Shown: positions 1 through 9,581 of the stretch, piece after piece
How positions within the stretch are numbered: position 1 is the first letter of the stretch
Layout of the letters: every line of letters starts with the position of its first letter
Source of the DNA: PFJX01 sp044227325
GTDB lineage: Bacteria; Pseudomonadota; Gammaproteobacteria; Burkholderiales; Thiobacillaceae
DNA length: 64,000 nucleotides
Assembly (NCBI GenBank): GCA_044227325.1
Contig: JBGAFI010000012.1
Coordinates: 92,373 to 156,372, forward strand
Direction of reading: 5' to 3'
Translations under genes and position numbers: made by a program
Notes under the pieces: model-generated
Told to the model about the DNA's origin: nothing
Database searches by the model: none
What the model saw: only the letters and a program-made list of their open reading frames with translations

Positions 1-3000
1 CTCGCGCAACTTGAGCAGTTCCTCCTGGCCCACCGGGTAGAAGCGGATCTGGTCGAAGAAGCGCAGCAGCCAGGGTTTCGTGAAATCCGCGGTGACCCGG
101 TGCCGGTTCCACATCTGCACGGTGCGGCCCACGAACTGGTAGCCGCCCGGGCCTTCCATGCCGTACACGCACAGGTAGGCGCCGCCGATGCCCACCGCGT
201 TCTCCGGGGTCCAGGTGCGGGCCGGGTTGTACTTGGTGGTGACCAGGCGATGGCGCGGGTCCAGGGGCGTGGCCACCGGCGCGCCCAGGTAGACGTCGCC
301 CAGGCCCATGACCAGATAGCTGGCTTCGAACACCACCTTGTACACGTCCTCGATGGACGCCAGGCCGTTGATGCGGCGGATGAACTCGATGTTGCTGGGG
401 CACCAGGGCGCGTCCGGGCGCACCGACTGCATGTACTTCTCGATGGCCAGCCGGGTGGCGGGGTCGTCCCAGGACAGGGGCAGGTGGACGATGCGGGATT
501 CCACTTCCATGTCGTCCAGAGACGGCAGATTCTCTTCCAGGGCCACCACGGCCTGGACCAGGGTGTCCTGGTCCACCTTGCGGGGGTCGAAATGTACCTG
601 CAAGGAACGGATGCCCGGCGTCAGGTCCTCGATGCCCGTGATGCGCCCCGCAGCCAGTTCGGCTTTCACCGCTTCCATCAGGGCCTGGATGCGGAAGCGC
701 AGTTCCAGATCCAGCACCAGGGGGCCCAGCTCGAACAGCAGGCTGGCGTCACCGGACTGGCGCACCACCAGGTCGGGTTTCTCTCCTTCCGGCACGAGAT
801 GGCGCAGCACCGGCGTGCCCAGGGGCGCGTGTTCGGCGGGCAGGGTCGCGAAGGCTGGCCGGTCGAGATTGGCGATGGCCGCGTCCTGTTCCCGCTGCAT
901 GGCGTTGGCCTGTTCCCGGGTCAGGCGCCGGAAGCGCACCGTGTCGCCCGGCTTCAACTGGCCCAGCTTCCAAAGCTCGGCCTGGACGATGCTGGCCGGG
1001 CACACGAAGCCGCCCAGGGAGGGACCGTCCGGCCCCAGGATCACTGGCATGTCGCCGGTGAAATCCACCGCGCCGATGGCGTAGGCGTTGTCGTGGATGT
1101 TGGACGGATGCAGCCCCGCCTCGCCGCCGTCCCGGCGCGCCCACTGGGGCTTGGGACCGATCAGGCGGACGCCGGTGCGGGACGAGTTGTAGTGCACCTC
1201 CCAGGCGGTGGCGAAGAAGGTGTCGATATCCGCGTCGGTGAAGAAGTCCGGCGCGCCGTGGGGGCCGTAGAGGACGCCGATCTCCCAGGCGTGGGCGAGG
1301 GGGGGCGATTGCTCGGCGCGCAAGGCGACAAACTCCCTCTCCCGCGCTGCCGCGCCCCCCTCCCCCCGGGGGGGAGGGGCTGGGGGAGAGGGTAAGTGCA
1401 GGACATCCCCCACCCGCAAGGTCCGCCCGCCGTGGCCGCCGAACTGTCCCAGGGTGAAGGTGGACTTGGACCCCAGGTAGTCCGGCACCTGGAACCCGCC
1501 GGCGACGGCGAGGTAGCAGCGCAGGCCGGCGCCTTCCGCGCGGCCCAACCGCAGGATGCTGCCGGCCCGCACCGGATGGGCGCGCCAGTTGTCGATGGCC
1601 TCGCCGTCCAGTTGCGCGGCCATGGCCGCGCCGCCCAGAGCGATGACCGTGTCGCAATTGAATTTCAGGGTGGGGCCGGCGGCGGTGAGCTCCAAGGCCG
1701 CGGCCCCCTCCGGATTGCCCACCAGCCGGTTGGCCAGGCGCATGGACAGGGGGTCCATGGGACCGGAAGGCGGCACGCCCACGTCCCAGTAGCCGGTGCG
1801 GCCCGGCCAGTCCTGGAGACTGGACTGCACGCCCGGCTCCAGCACGTCCACCGTCGCCGGCCGGTAGTGGAAGCCTTCCAGCATGCGGGTGATCTGGCGG
1901 CCTTCGACGAAATCCGGATAGGCCAGCACCTGGGCCAGATAGGCCCGGTTGGTCTCGATGCCGGCCACCTCGCTCGCCTCCAGGGCGGCGATGAGCTTCT
2001 TGCGCGCCGTCTCCCGGTCCTCGCCGTAGGCGATGAGCTTGGCCAGCATGGGATCGTAGTTGGGCGGCACCACCGTGCCGTCCTGGACCCAGGCATCCAC
2101 CCGGATGTCCCCGGGAAAGCGGGCGGCGGTAAGCAGGCCGGCGCTGGGCTGGAAGTTCTTGTTGGGATCCTCGGCGTACAGGCGCACCTGGATGGCCGCG
2201 CCGCCGGGCCGGATGTGCACGCCGTGCAGGCTGGGCAGATCGCCGGCGGCCTGGCGCAGCATCCATTCCACCAGATCGACGCCGGTGACCTCCTCGGTGA
2301 CGCCGTGTTCCACCTGCAGGCGGGTGTTCACCTCCAGGAAGTAGAACGCGCCGGTGGCGGCGTCGTAGACGAATTCCACCGTGCCGGCGGAGCGGTAGTT
2401 CACCGCCTGGCCCAGGCGCACGGCGGTATCCAGCAACTGTTTGCGCTGTTCGTCGGAGAGGCCGGGAGCGGGGGTTTCCTCCACCACCTTCTGGTTGCGC
2501 CGCTGCACCGAGCAGTCCCGCTCGCCCAGGGCCGCCACCGCGCCCCGGCCGTCGCCGAAGATCTGCACCTCGATGTGGCGCGCCTTTTCGACGTACTTCT
2601 CCAGGTAGATGCCGGCTTCCTTGAAGTTGGCCCGGGCCAGGCGGTCCACGGAGGCATAGGCCTCGGCGAGCTGGTCCTCGCTCCAGATCAGGCGCATGCC
2701 GATGCCGCCGCCGCCCGCCGTGCTCTTCAGCATGACGGGATAGCCGATGCGCTTGGCCTCGGCGCTGGCGTGGCCCGCGTCGCTCAACAAGCCGGAACCG
2801 GGCAGCAGGGGCACGCCGTTCTTTTCCGCCAGTTCCCGCGCCGTGTGCTTGAGGCCGAAGGCGCGCATCTGCTCGCCGGTGGGTCCGACGAAGGCGATGC
2901 CGGCGGCTTCGCAGGCGTCGGCGAACTCCGGGTTCTCGGAGAGGAAGCCGTAGCCCGGGTGGATGGCTTCGGCGCCGCACTGTTTGGCGATCGCCAGGAT

Positions 3001-3195
3001 CCGGTCGGCGCGCAGGTAGCTCTCGGCGGCGGGGGCCGGGCCCAGCAGGTGGGCCTCGTCGGCGTCCAGCACGTGGCGGGCGGCGGCATCCGCTTCCGAA
3101 TACACGGCCACCGAGGCCACCCCCAGCTTCTTCAGGGTGCGCTGGATGCGGCAGGCGATGGCGCCGCGATTGGCGATGAGGACCTTTTTAAACAT
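1..3195 (-). CDS. Biotin-dependent urea/guanidine carboxylase, 3' part beyond window
   Basis: ATP- and biotin-dependent carboxylase of the urea amidolyase family. It carboxylates urea to allophanate, or guanidine to carboxyguanidine. Translation from the ATG at 3195 (AGGAG upstream) opens MFKKVLIANRGAIACRI, a biotin carboxylase N-terminus, followed by the ATP-grasp loop GGGGIGMRL and FYFLEVNTRLQVEHG. KipA/AHS2 follows (VLEPGVQSSLQDWPGRTG, then PHGAPDFFTDADIDTFFAT and NSSRTGVRLIGPKPQWAR) and then KipI/AHS1. The frame stays open to base 1, so the biotinyl domain and stop lie outside. About 20 residues inside AHS2 are encoded by a REP-like repeat (1335-1392). It is last of the operon's genes visible here; an allophanate hydrolase is expected further left. 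Neighbouring UAAP1/UAAP2 favour guanidine, but the sequence alone does not settle the substrate. Confidence 0.92.
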   Translation of the reverse strand, partial: MFKKVLIANRGAIACRIQRTLKKLGVASVAVYSEADAAARHVLDADEAHLLGPAPAAESYLRADRILAIAKQCGAEAIHPGYGFLSENPEFADACEAAGIAFVGPTGEQMRAFGLKHTARELAEKNGVPLLPGSGLLSDAGHASAEAKRIGYPVMLKSTAGGGGIGMRLIWSEDQLAEAYASVDRLARANFKEAGIYLEKYVEKARHIEVQIFGDGRGAVAALGERDCSVQRRNQKVVEETPAPGLSDEQRKQLLDTAVRLGQAVNYRSAGTVEFVYDAATGAFYFLEVNTRLQVEHGVTEEVTGVDLVEWMLRQAAGDLPSLHGVHIRPGGAAIQVRLYAEDPNKNFQPSAGLLTAARFPGDIRVDAWVQDGTVVPPNYDPMLAKLIAYGEDRETARKKLIAALEASEVAGIETNRAYLAQVLAYPDFVEGRQITRMLEGFHYRPATVDVLEPGVQSSLQDWPGRTGYWDVGVPPSGPMDPLSMRLANRLVGNPEGAAALELTAAGPTLKFNCDTVIALGGAAMAAQLDGEAIDNWRAHPVRAGSILRLGRAEGAGLRCYLAVAGGFQVPDYLGSKSTFTLGQFGGHGGRTLRVGDVLHLPSPPAPPPRGEGGAAAREREFVALRAEQSPPLAHAWEIGVLYGPHGAPDFFTDADIDTFFATAWEVHYNSSRTGVRLIGPKPQWARRDGGEAGLHPSNIHDNAYAIGAVDFTGDMPVILGPDGPSLGGFVCPASIVQAELWKLGQLKPGDTVRFRRLTREQANAMQREQDAAIANLDRPAFATLPAEHAPLGTPVLRHLVPEGEKPDLVVRQSGDASLLFELGPLVLDLELRFRIQALMEAVKAELAAGRITGIEDLTPGIRSLQVHFDPRKVDQDTLVQAVVALEENLPSLDDMEVESRIVHLPLSWDDPATRLAIEKYMQSVRPDAPWCPSNIEFIRRINGLASIEDVYKVVFEASYLVMGLGDVYLGAPVATPLDPRHRLVTTKYNPARTWTPENAVGIGGAYLCVYGMEGPGGYQFVGRTVQMWNRHRVTADFTKPWLLRFFDQIRFYPVGQEELLKLRE
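1335..1392. repeat. REP-like palindrome inside the carboxylase gene
   Basis: CCCTCTCCC at 1335-1343 pairs with GGGAGAGGG at 1384-1392, around an inner C-run/G-run hairpin. It has the same build as the repeats at 3259-3360 and 5341-5445 (G-rich hairpin plus a GGGGCTGGGGGAGAGGG tail). It is read in frame through the carboxylase and adds a Pro/Gly/Arg-rich stretch without a stop. Confidence 0.8.
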
Positions 3196-3258
3196 CTCGC
3201 TCCTGGGGCGGGTCGTCCCGCTTGTTAGTTACCGCCACGGGACGTCCCGCAGGGGGGG

Positions 3259-3360
3259 CTCCCCTCCCCCGCCGGGGGAGGGGCTGGGGGAGAGGGAAGC
3301 ACGCCAGCCATGACTGAAACGGAGCTCCCTCACCCCAACCCTCTCCCGGAGGGAGAGGGA
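3259..3360. repeat. Inverted pair of REP-like palindromes
   Basis: Two G/C-rich hairpin units face each other. The first is 3259-3296, a CCCCTCCCCC/GGGGGAGGGG hairpin with tail CTGGGGGAGAGGG. The second is about 3325-3360, starting CCTCACCCCAACC with a CCCTCTCCC/GGGAGAGGG hairpin. A short spacer separates them. They fill most of the gap between the UAAP2 and carboxylase genes, so they lie inside the operon transcript. Confidence 0.8.
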
Positions 3361-3366
3361 GCAAGG

Positions 3367-4029
3367 CTATGGGGTCGCGTCCCACAGCAGGAATCTGGCC
3401 GGCGTGGGGTTATAAGCGTTGCACGGATTGTTCAACTGCGGGCAGTTGGACACCAGCATCCACAGGTTCATCTCGGCCCGCAATTCCACGTACTTGCCCG
3501 GCGCGGAGACGCCGTCCGCGAAGGTGAGCTGGCCCGCCTCGGTCACCGGCACGTTCATGAAGAAGTTGATGTTGGGCACCAGGTCGCGCTTGCCCAGGCC
3601 GATGTCGGCGTGTTGCAGGGCGGTGAGGTAATTGTCGCGGCAACTGTGCATGAACTTCTTGCGCAGGGCGTAACGCACCGTGTTGCTCTCGGCGGCGCAG
3701 GCGCCCCCCAGGGTGTCGTGGCGGCCGCAGGTGTCGGCGACGATGGTGAGCATGGGGTTGCCGTCGTCGGTATACAGCACGGAGCCGGTGGTCAGGTAGA
3801 TGCCCCCCTGGCGCAGGATGGTCTCGGTGGCGCTGTAGTGCTCGGCGGGGTCGTCCCGGTTGTAGAAGATCACGTCCACGGCCTGGTTGCCTTCCAGGTC
3901 GACGATGCGCAGGGTCTGGCCCTTCTCGATGGCCAGCAGGTAGGGCTCGCCGGCGGGGACCGTGTGGTCCAGCACGGCGGCGGCGGGGTCCAGGAGGCTT
4001 TCCTGGATGCGGATGGCGGTGGCGGTCAT
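3367..4029 (-). CDS. DUF1989 protein UAAP2, probable carboxyguanidine deiminase subunit
   Basis: 220 residues of the DUF1989 'urea amidolyase-associated protein 2' family. With its paralogue UAAP1 it is known to form a carboxyguanidine deiminase that converts carboxyguanidine to allophanate, which an allophanate hydrolase then degrades. Visible signatures are DTCGRHDTLGGAC (Cys101 and Cys111), MHSCRDN (Cys130) and LGKRDLVPNINFFMNV at 145-160, shared with UAAP1. UAAP1 lacks the cysteines, so this subunit may carry the metal or catalytic site (inference). The start lies 10 bases after the UAAP1 stop, consistent with coupled translation. Between its end and the carboxylase start lie two REP-like palindromes. 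Confidence 0.9.
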   Translation of the reverse strand: MTATAIRIQESLLDPAAAVLDHTVPAGEPYLLAIEKGQTLRIVDLEGNQAVDVIFYNRDDPAEHYSATETILRQGGIYLTTGSVLYTDDGNPMLTIVADTCGRHDTLGGACAAESNTVRYALRKKFMHSCRDNYLTALQHADIGLGKRDLVPNINFFMNVPVTEAGQLTFADGVSAPGKYVELRAEMNLWMLVSNCPQLNNPCNAYNPTPARFLLWDATP

Positions 4030-4039
4030 GTCCGTGTCC

Positions 4040-4852
4040 TCAAGCCAGATACAGCATGTCGCTGTTGTGCAGGGCCCGCGCGTTTTCCGGCCGGAAGGCG
4101 CGGCAGTAGTCGTCCTTGGGCGCCGGACCGGAACGCCAGGCGGCCAGACCCACCTTGCCCGGCGCGTAGTCCGGGTTGGGGTCCAGGGGATGGGGCGCGG
4201 CGGAGAAGGCCACCAGCACGTCCATGTCCATGCGCAGGTCCACGAAATCGCCGGCCTTGGCGTGGCCGGGCGCGAAGCCGAAGCGGCCCTCCTCGTCCAC
4301 CGCGACCTTGCTGAAGAAGTTCACCGGCGCCACCAGGTCCCGCTTGGCCAGGCCGTACTTGCCGATCTCGATGAGCAGGCCGTCGCGGCCGGAGCGGTAC
4401 ATGCCGTTGCGGTACTGCTGGTAGGGATGCTCGCCGTACTTCTCGCGCATCAGTCGCTTGTCCAGCAACAGCCCGAGCGGGTCGTGCCAGCCCAGCGTGT
4501 CGGCGGTGATGGAGGCCAGGGCGCGGCCCATGTCGCTCATCAGCACATGGCCCTTGCTGTAGTGGGCGGTGTGCTGGGCCTTGAGGGAGTCGGGCATGTT
4601 GTAGCGCTCCAGCTTCTCCCGGGACGAGTACAGCACCAGCGACAGGTTGGCGCCGGCATCCAGGGCGGCGATGCGCAGGCTCACGCCCCGGGGCAGGACG
4701 TAGGACCAGTGGCCGCCGCCGGGCACCAGTTCGGAGAACAACACCTTGTCCTCGGGCAGGTCCGGAGCGAACTCGCGCCAGTGTTCGCTGGCGTCCACCG
4801 GGGCGCTTGAGGGCGGATTGTCGAGAGCGGTTTCGGGATGTTCCATGCTCAT
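4040..4852 (-). CDS. DUF1989 protein UAAP1, probable carboxyguanidine deiminase subunit
   Basis: 270 residues of the DUF1989 'urea amidolyase-associated protein 1' family, partner of the UAAP2 encoded immediately downstream. Conserved stretches include DTLGWHDPLG near 118-127 and GLAKRDLVAPVNFFSKV at 167-183, matching KRDLV...NFF in UAAP2. The Cys residues of UAAP2 are replaced here, suggesting unequal subunits. The start codon overlaps the stop of the regulator gene (ATGA), so the two are translationally coupled. The pairing is usual next to carboxylases now recognised as guanidine carboxylases. Confidence 0.9.
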   Translation of the reverse strand: MSMEHPETALDNPPSSAPVDASEHWREFAPDLPEDKVLFSELVPGGGHWSYVLPRGVSLRIAALDAGANLSLVLYSSREKLERYNMPDSLKAQHTAHYSKGHVLMSDMGRALASITADTLGWHDPLGLLLDKRLMREKYGEHPYQQYRNGMYRSGRDGLLIEIGKYGLAKRDLVAPVNFFSKVAVDEEGRFGFAPGHAKAGDFVDLRMDMDVLVAFSAAPHPLDPNPDYAPGKVGLAAWRSGPAPKDDYCRAFRPENARALHNSDMLYLA

Positions 4853-5298
4853 TCCTTGGATTCGGGATTGGGCGCGTGCAAGGGCGGGATCACCGCCGCC
4901 AGCAGTTGCAGGTGCCCGGTGATGACGCCGCGCAGGGCGATCATTTCGTTGGCGATGGCCTGGAGCTGGCTGGCCGGCCCCTGCACCAGCAGCACTTCCA
5001 GCATCTGGTCTTCCGAGAGGTGCACGTGCAGGGAACTGATGACCTCGGCGATGTGCTGGTACTGGAGGTCGGCCAGCCTGCCCTGCAGACCCCGGGCGGC
5101 CCGGTTGTAGAGCAGGGTCAGGGTGCCCGCCATGACCTCGTCCCCCAGGGCGCGCTTATGCTCGGCGAGCTGGTAGTTCACCATCTCGACGATGCCCTGG
5201 GAGCGGCTGCCGTAGCCCCGGCTCGCCACCATGCGGTCCAGCTCGTCGAGCAGGTCCGGCGGCAACGAGATGCTGATGCGGCTGACGGGGGTGGACAT
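4849..5298 (-). CDS. NikR-like CopG-family regulator with altered nickel site
   Basis: 149 residues: an N-terminal ribbon-helix-helix DNA-binding domain (RISISLPPDLLDELDRMV, 7-24) and a NikR-type ACT-like C-terminal domain with LHVH (90-93) and the GHLQ signature (128-131). Aligned by eye to E. coli NikR (His76, His87, His89, Cys95), the two LHVH histidines are kept (His91, His93), but the other ligands become Tyr80 and Met99. High-affinity square-planar nickel binding is therefore unlikely; it may sense another metal or ligand. Lying inside the operon, it probably controls it; the AT-rich palindrome at 10616-10632 is a candidate operator (inference). Confidence 0.85.
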   Translation of the reverse strand: MSTPVSRISISLPPDLLDELDRMVASRGYGSRSQGIVEMVNYQLAEHKRALGDEVMAGTLTLLYNRAARGLQGRLADLQYQHIAEVISSLHVHLSEDQMLEVLLVQGPASQLQAIANEMIALRGVITGHLQLLAAVIPPLHAPNPESKE

Positions 5299-5340
5299 GG
5301 GTTCCTGTTCCTCGGCTCAGAAGTTGTCCATGCTGCGCCC

Positions 5341-5445
5341 CCCTCTCCCGCAAGCGGGAGAGGGGTTGGGGGAGAAGGAAACGCGGCGTCCGGAAACCGG
5401 AAAGCCCCCCCCTCCCCAACCCTCCCCCGCAAGCAGGGGAGGGAG
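5341..5445. repeat. Inverted pair of REP-like palindromes
   Basis: Unit one (5341-5377) is a CCCTCTCCCG-CAAG-CGGGAGAGGG hairpin with tail GTTGGGGGAGAAGG. Unit two (about 5405-5445) is the mirror arrangement, CCTCCCCAACC then a CTCCCCCGC-AAG-CAGGGGAG hairpin. About 27 bases separate them. The pair occupies the gap between glnT and the NikR-like gene, within the operon. Confidence 0.8.
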
Positions 5446-5493
5446 CAAAACCAGGGCTGGTGTCATGTTGAGTTCGCGCATGGTCGGACGTGG

Positions 5494-6855
5494 TCAGAAC
5501 ATGTAGCTGTAACGTTCCACTTCCCACTTCGAGACCGACAGGTGGTAGGCCTCCCACTCCTCGGTCTTGTAGCGGATGAACTCGTCGCGCAGTTCCTTGC
5601 CCAGGGTGGCTTCCACCAGCGGATCGGCGGCGAAGGCGGCGACCGCCTCCTGCAAGGTCTGCGGCAGGAACTCGATGCCCCGGTCGCGCCGCTCCATGTC
5701 GCTGATGGCGTACAGGTTGTCCTCGTTGGGGGCGCCCGGGTCCAGGCCCTCGCGGATGCCTTCCAGGCCGGCGGCCAGCACCAGGGTGGCGGCGAGATAG
5801 GGGTTCACCGCGCCGTCCGCGTTGCGGGATTCGCAGCGGCCGCCGCCGGCGGGAATGCGGACCGAGTTGGTGCGGTTGTTGGAGCCCCAGGAGTTGAACA
5901 CCGGCGCCCACGAGAAGTAGCTCATGGCGCCGCGCCGAACCAGGCGCTTGTAGCTGTTCACCGTCGGCGCGAACACGGCGCACAGGGCGCGGCCGTGCTT
6001 GAGGATGCCGGCGATGAAGCTGTAGCCCAGCTTGGTCAGGCCAATGCCGTGGGGGTCGTCCTTGGGATCGCAGGCGAACAGGTTGCCGCCCGTCGCCAGG
6101 TCGTACAGGGACATGTTGAAGTGGGCGCCGTTGCCGGTCTTGTCGGCGAAGGGCTTGGGCATCATGGTGGCGAGCAGGCCTTCCTCCTTGGCGTAGTGCT
6201 TGGCCATGAAGCGGAAGAAGGTGAGGCGGTCGCAGGTGGTGAGGGCGTCGGCGTAGTTGAAGTCGAACTCGAACTGGCCGTTGGCGTCCTCGTGGTCGAA
6301 GGAATACAGGTCCCAGCCCAGGTCGTTGATGGCGGTGGCCACCTTGTCCAGCCAGGAGAAGTTGTCGACGAAGCCGCGCACGTCGTAGCAGGGCTTGGTC
6401 AGCTTGTCGTCGGCCACCGGCACCGATAGCGCGCCGTCCGCGCCCTGCTTCAACAGGAAGATTTCGCACTCGATGCCCAGGTTCATGCCGTAGCCGAGCT
6501 TGGCGGCCTCGGCGAGCTGGTTCTTCAGGGCGACGCGGGTGTTCAGCGGGTAAGGCTTGCCCTGGAAATGGTTGTCGGCGGGAATCCAGGCGATCTTCGG
6601 TTCCCAGGGCAACTGGATGGCCCGGTCCATGTCCGGCACCGAGGTCAGCTCGTCGTCGTTGGGCGCCTGGCCGAGGCCGTCCAGGGCGTAGCCGGTGTAG
6701 CGTTCCGAGCCTTTCGCCATGTGGCCCAGGTGGGCGATGGGCACCACCTTGGCCTTGGGCACGCCGTGGATGTCCACGTAGGCGCCGATACAGTATTTGA
6801 CGCCCTTGTCGGTGAGTTCCTGCTTCAAGCGGGCGATGTCTTCGTTCGAGTCCAT
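5494..6855 (-). CDS. glnT: Type III glutamine synthetase (GlnT)
   Basis: Glutamate-ammonia ligase-like enzyme of the GlnT/type III group, about 453 residues. Seen: GIECEIFLL, FDHEDANGQFEFDFNYADA, GNGAHFNMSLYD, FAPTVNSYKRLV and NRTNSVRIPAGGGRCESRNADGAVNPY split across the active-site region. All are standard glutamine-synthetase metal/ATP/glutamate elements. Start chosen at 6855 (MDSNED), preceded by AAGGA at good spacing; the ATG seven codons upstream has no ribosome site. It probably captures ammonia released by the carboxylase pathway, or ligates an amine to glutamate. Some GlnT relatives are gamma-glutamylamide synthetases, so the exact substrate is open. Confidence 0.92.
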   Translation of the reverse strand: MDSNEDIARLKQELTDKGVKYCIGAYVDIHGVPKAKVVPIAHLGHMAKGSERYTGYALDGLGQAPNDDELTSVPDMDRAIQLPWEPKIAWIPADNHFQGKPYPLNTRVALKNQLAEAAKLGYGMNLGIECEIFLLKQGADGALSVPVADDKLTKPCYDVRGFVDNFSWLDKVATAINDLGWDLYSFDHEDANGQFEFDFNYADALTTCDRLTFFRFMAKHYAKEEGLLATMMPKPFADKTGNGAHFNMSLYDLATGGNLFACDPKDDPHGIGLTKLGYSFIAGILKHGRALCAVFAPTVNSYKRLVRRGAMSYFSWAPVFNSWGSNNRTNSVRIPAGGGRCESRNADGAVNPYLAATLVLAAGLEGIREGLDPGAPNEDNLYAISDMERRDRGIEFLPQTLQEAVAAFAADPLVEATLGKELRDEFIRYKTEEWEAYHLSVSKWEVERYSYMF

Positions 6856-6889
6856 GTTGCGTCCTTGTCGAGTCATGGGCGGGGTGGCG

Positions 6890-7651
6890 TCAGGCGCCGT
6901 CCCCGAAATAGGAGAAATCCAGGGGCGGGGTTTCGCCGCAACCCTTTTCGATCAGGGCGGCCAGGTCCGCGACCAGCCAGGCGAACCACTGTTCGCCCTT
7001 CTCCGGCGTGGCGAGGCTGGGCGCGCCGGTGACGCCGTTCAGGCTGGTGCGGTTGACCGGGTGGGCGAACACACAGCCGCAGGTGCGGTCCGGGTCGTCC
7101 GCCTCGGCCAGCTTGTCCGGGCGCACGCCCTCCGGGGCGATGGCCAGCATGAGGGAGGTCTCGGCGTCGTTGGCGTGCCAGTCGGCGGCGTCGGCGAAGT
7201 GGAACTCTCGCACTCGTTCGCTGATGGTGGCGGTGTTGATGACCGCCACCATCAGGTCGTCGTGCTCGGCGCGCAGCATCTCCAGGGCGCAGCGCAGCGG
7301 CGCGGCGTTGGTGACGTGGGCGTTGACGATGAACAGGCGGCGGATGCCGCTGTGGTAGGCCCAGTCGCCGAGTTCCTTGACCACTTGGATCAGTGTCGTC
7401 GGTTGCAGGGCCAGGGTGCCGGGCCAGCGCCGGCTGTGGCCCAGGGAGCAGCCGTAGGGCAGCGTGGGCAGCATGGGCACGCCGGTCCGTTCGGCGACGG
7501 CGGCGCACAGTTTCTCGGCGATGACGAAGTCGACGCCGGTGCCCAGGTGGGGGCCGTGCTGCTCGGTGGCGCCCACCGGCAGGATCGCGGCGTGGCCGCA
7601 CTTTTCCAGCACGGCGGGGATTTCGGACCAGGTGAGATTCGCCCAAAGCAT
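6890..7651 (-). CDS. Creatininase-family amidohydrolase
   Basis: About 253 residues of the creatininase (creatinine amidohydrolase) superfamily, metal-dependent hydrolases of cyclic or linear amides. The motif LPVGATEQHGPHLGTG, with the EQHGPHL metal ligands, is near the N-terminus; NAHVTNAAP and the acidic WHANDAETS follow further in. The ATG at 7651 has GGAG eight bases upstream; an alternative ATG at 7657 overlaps the ABC ATPase stop (TGATG). It sits between the transporter and glnT, so it most likely pre-processes or releases nitrogen from the imported compound. The substrate cannot be read from sequence. Confidence 0.88.
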   Translation of the reverse strand: MLWANLTWSEIPAVLEKCGHAAILPVGATEQHGPHLGTGVDFVIAEKLCAAVAERTGVPMLPTLPYGCSLGHSRRWPGTLALQPTTLIQVVKELGDWAYHSGIRRLFIVNAHVTNAAPLRCALEMLRAEHDDLMVAVINTATISERVREFHFADAADWHANDAETSLMLAIAPEGVRPDKLAEADDPDRTCGCVFAHPVNRTSLNGVTGAPSLATPEKGEQWFAWLVADLAALIEKGCGETPPLDFSYFGDGA

Positions 7652-7656
7652 CGCCA

Positions 7657-8570
<914 letters not shown>

Positions 8571-8574
<4 letters not shown>

Positions 8575-9545
8575 CTCCGATCCTGGCTGCGGTCCCAGGG
8601 GAATAGACGCTTGCCCAGCCGGGCCAGGATCAGATCGGTGCCGAAGCCGATGATGCCGATGATCATGATGGCGGCGTAGACATTGTCGAAATGCTGGTAG
8701 CGCGCCTGCTGGGTGATGTAGAAGGTGATGCCGGAACTGGTGCCGATCAGTTCGGCGACGATCAGGTAGGTCCAGGCCCAGCCCAGCAGGATGCGCTGGT
8801 CACGGTACAGGTCGGGCAGAATGCCGGGCACCACCACCTTGGTCAGCAGCTTCACGCCCTTGGTGCCCAGGGTGCGGGCGGCCTCGATGATGGTGGCCTC
8901 CAGCTTGCGCGTGGTGTTGGCGATGATGAGCACCTGCTGGAACAGGGTGCCGATGACGATGATGGCGATCTTCGGGCCGTCGTAGATGCCCAGGATGGCC
9001 ACCGCCAGGGCGCCGAAGGCGGGCGCCGGCAGATAGCGGAAGAATTCGATGAAGGGCTCGGACAGCCGGCCCATGGTGCCATAGGTGCCGGCCAGGATGC
9101 CCAGGGGCACGCCGACGATGGAGGAGAGCACGAAGCCCCAGAAGATGATCTGGATGCTGTGCCACAGGCTTTCGTGCAGCCAGGGCGCGTCCTTCTGAAC
9201 CGGTTGCTTGGCGAAGCCGGTGTAGAACGCCTTCGCCACTTCGTGGGGCGCCGGCAGATAGATGGGGTTGGCCGGAATGCCGGCGGGCAAGGCCAGATTC
9301 TGTTCCCGCGTGTAGGCGGCCTCGTCCGCGAACTGGGCCTTGTCCACCAGCATGCCGACCTGGAAATAGTCGACGCCGCCCGGATCGGTGATCTTCACCT
9401 TGGGATGCCAGATGAAGGGGACGTAGCTCACCAGGCACCAGACCAGCAACGGCAGCAGGAACGAGCCCATGGTCGTGCCGACTTCCAGCAGGGTGCGCTT
9501 GCGCGCGTCGCCGCCCCGGGGGCCGCCGAACCATTTGGACATCAT
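8571..9545 (-). CDS. ABC transporter permease, NrtB/SsuC type
   Basis: Inner-membrane permease. An N-terminal helix (FLLPLLVWCLVSYVPFI) is followed by a long periplasmic stretch of about 75 residues (Trp-His-Pro-Lys to Lys-Gln-Pro), then the BPD_transp_1 core with the EAARTLG EAA-loop that contacts the ATPase. Start placed at ATG 9545 with GGAG six bases upstream; a TTG eleven codons earlier is possible but has no ribosome site. It lies 36 bases after the binding-protein gene and overlaps the ATPase start. The extended periplasmic loop between helices 1 and 2 is larger than in classic SsuC. Confidence 0.92.
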
Positions 9546-9581
9546 GCCCGTCTCCGCTCCGTTCCGGTCTGATCGCAAAAC

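Noticed and set aside
1320..1400. Frameshift in the carboxylase at the REP-like repeat
   Set aside because: Reading codon by codon across the repeat keeps the frame and rejoins AWEIGVLYGPHGAPDFF.
749..2980. 743-aa Arg-rich minus-strand frame
   Set aside because: Out-of-frame reading of the carboxylase; the true frame from 3195 is open to the window edge and has all family motifs.
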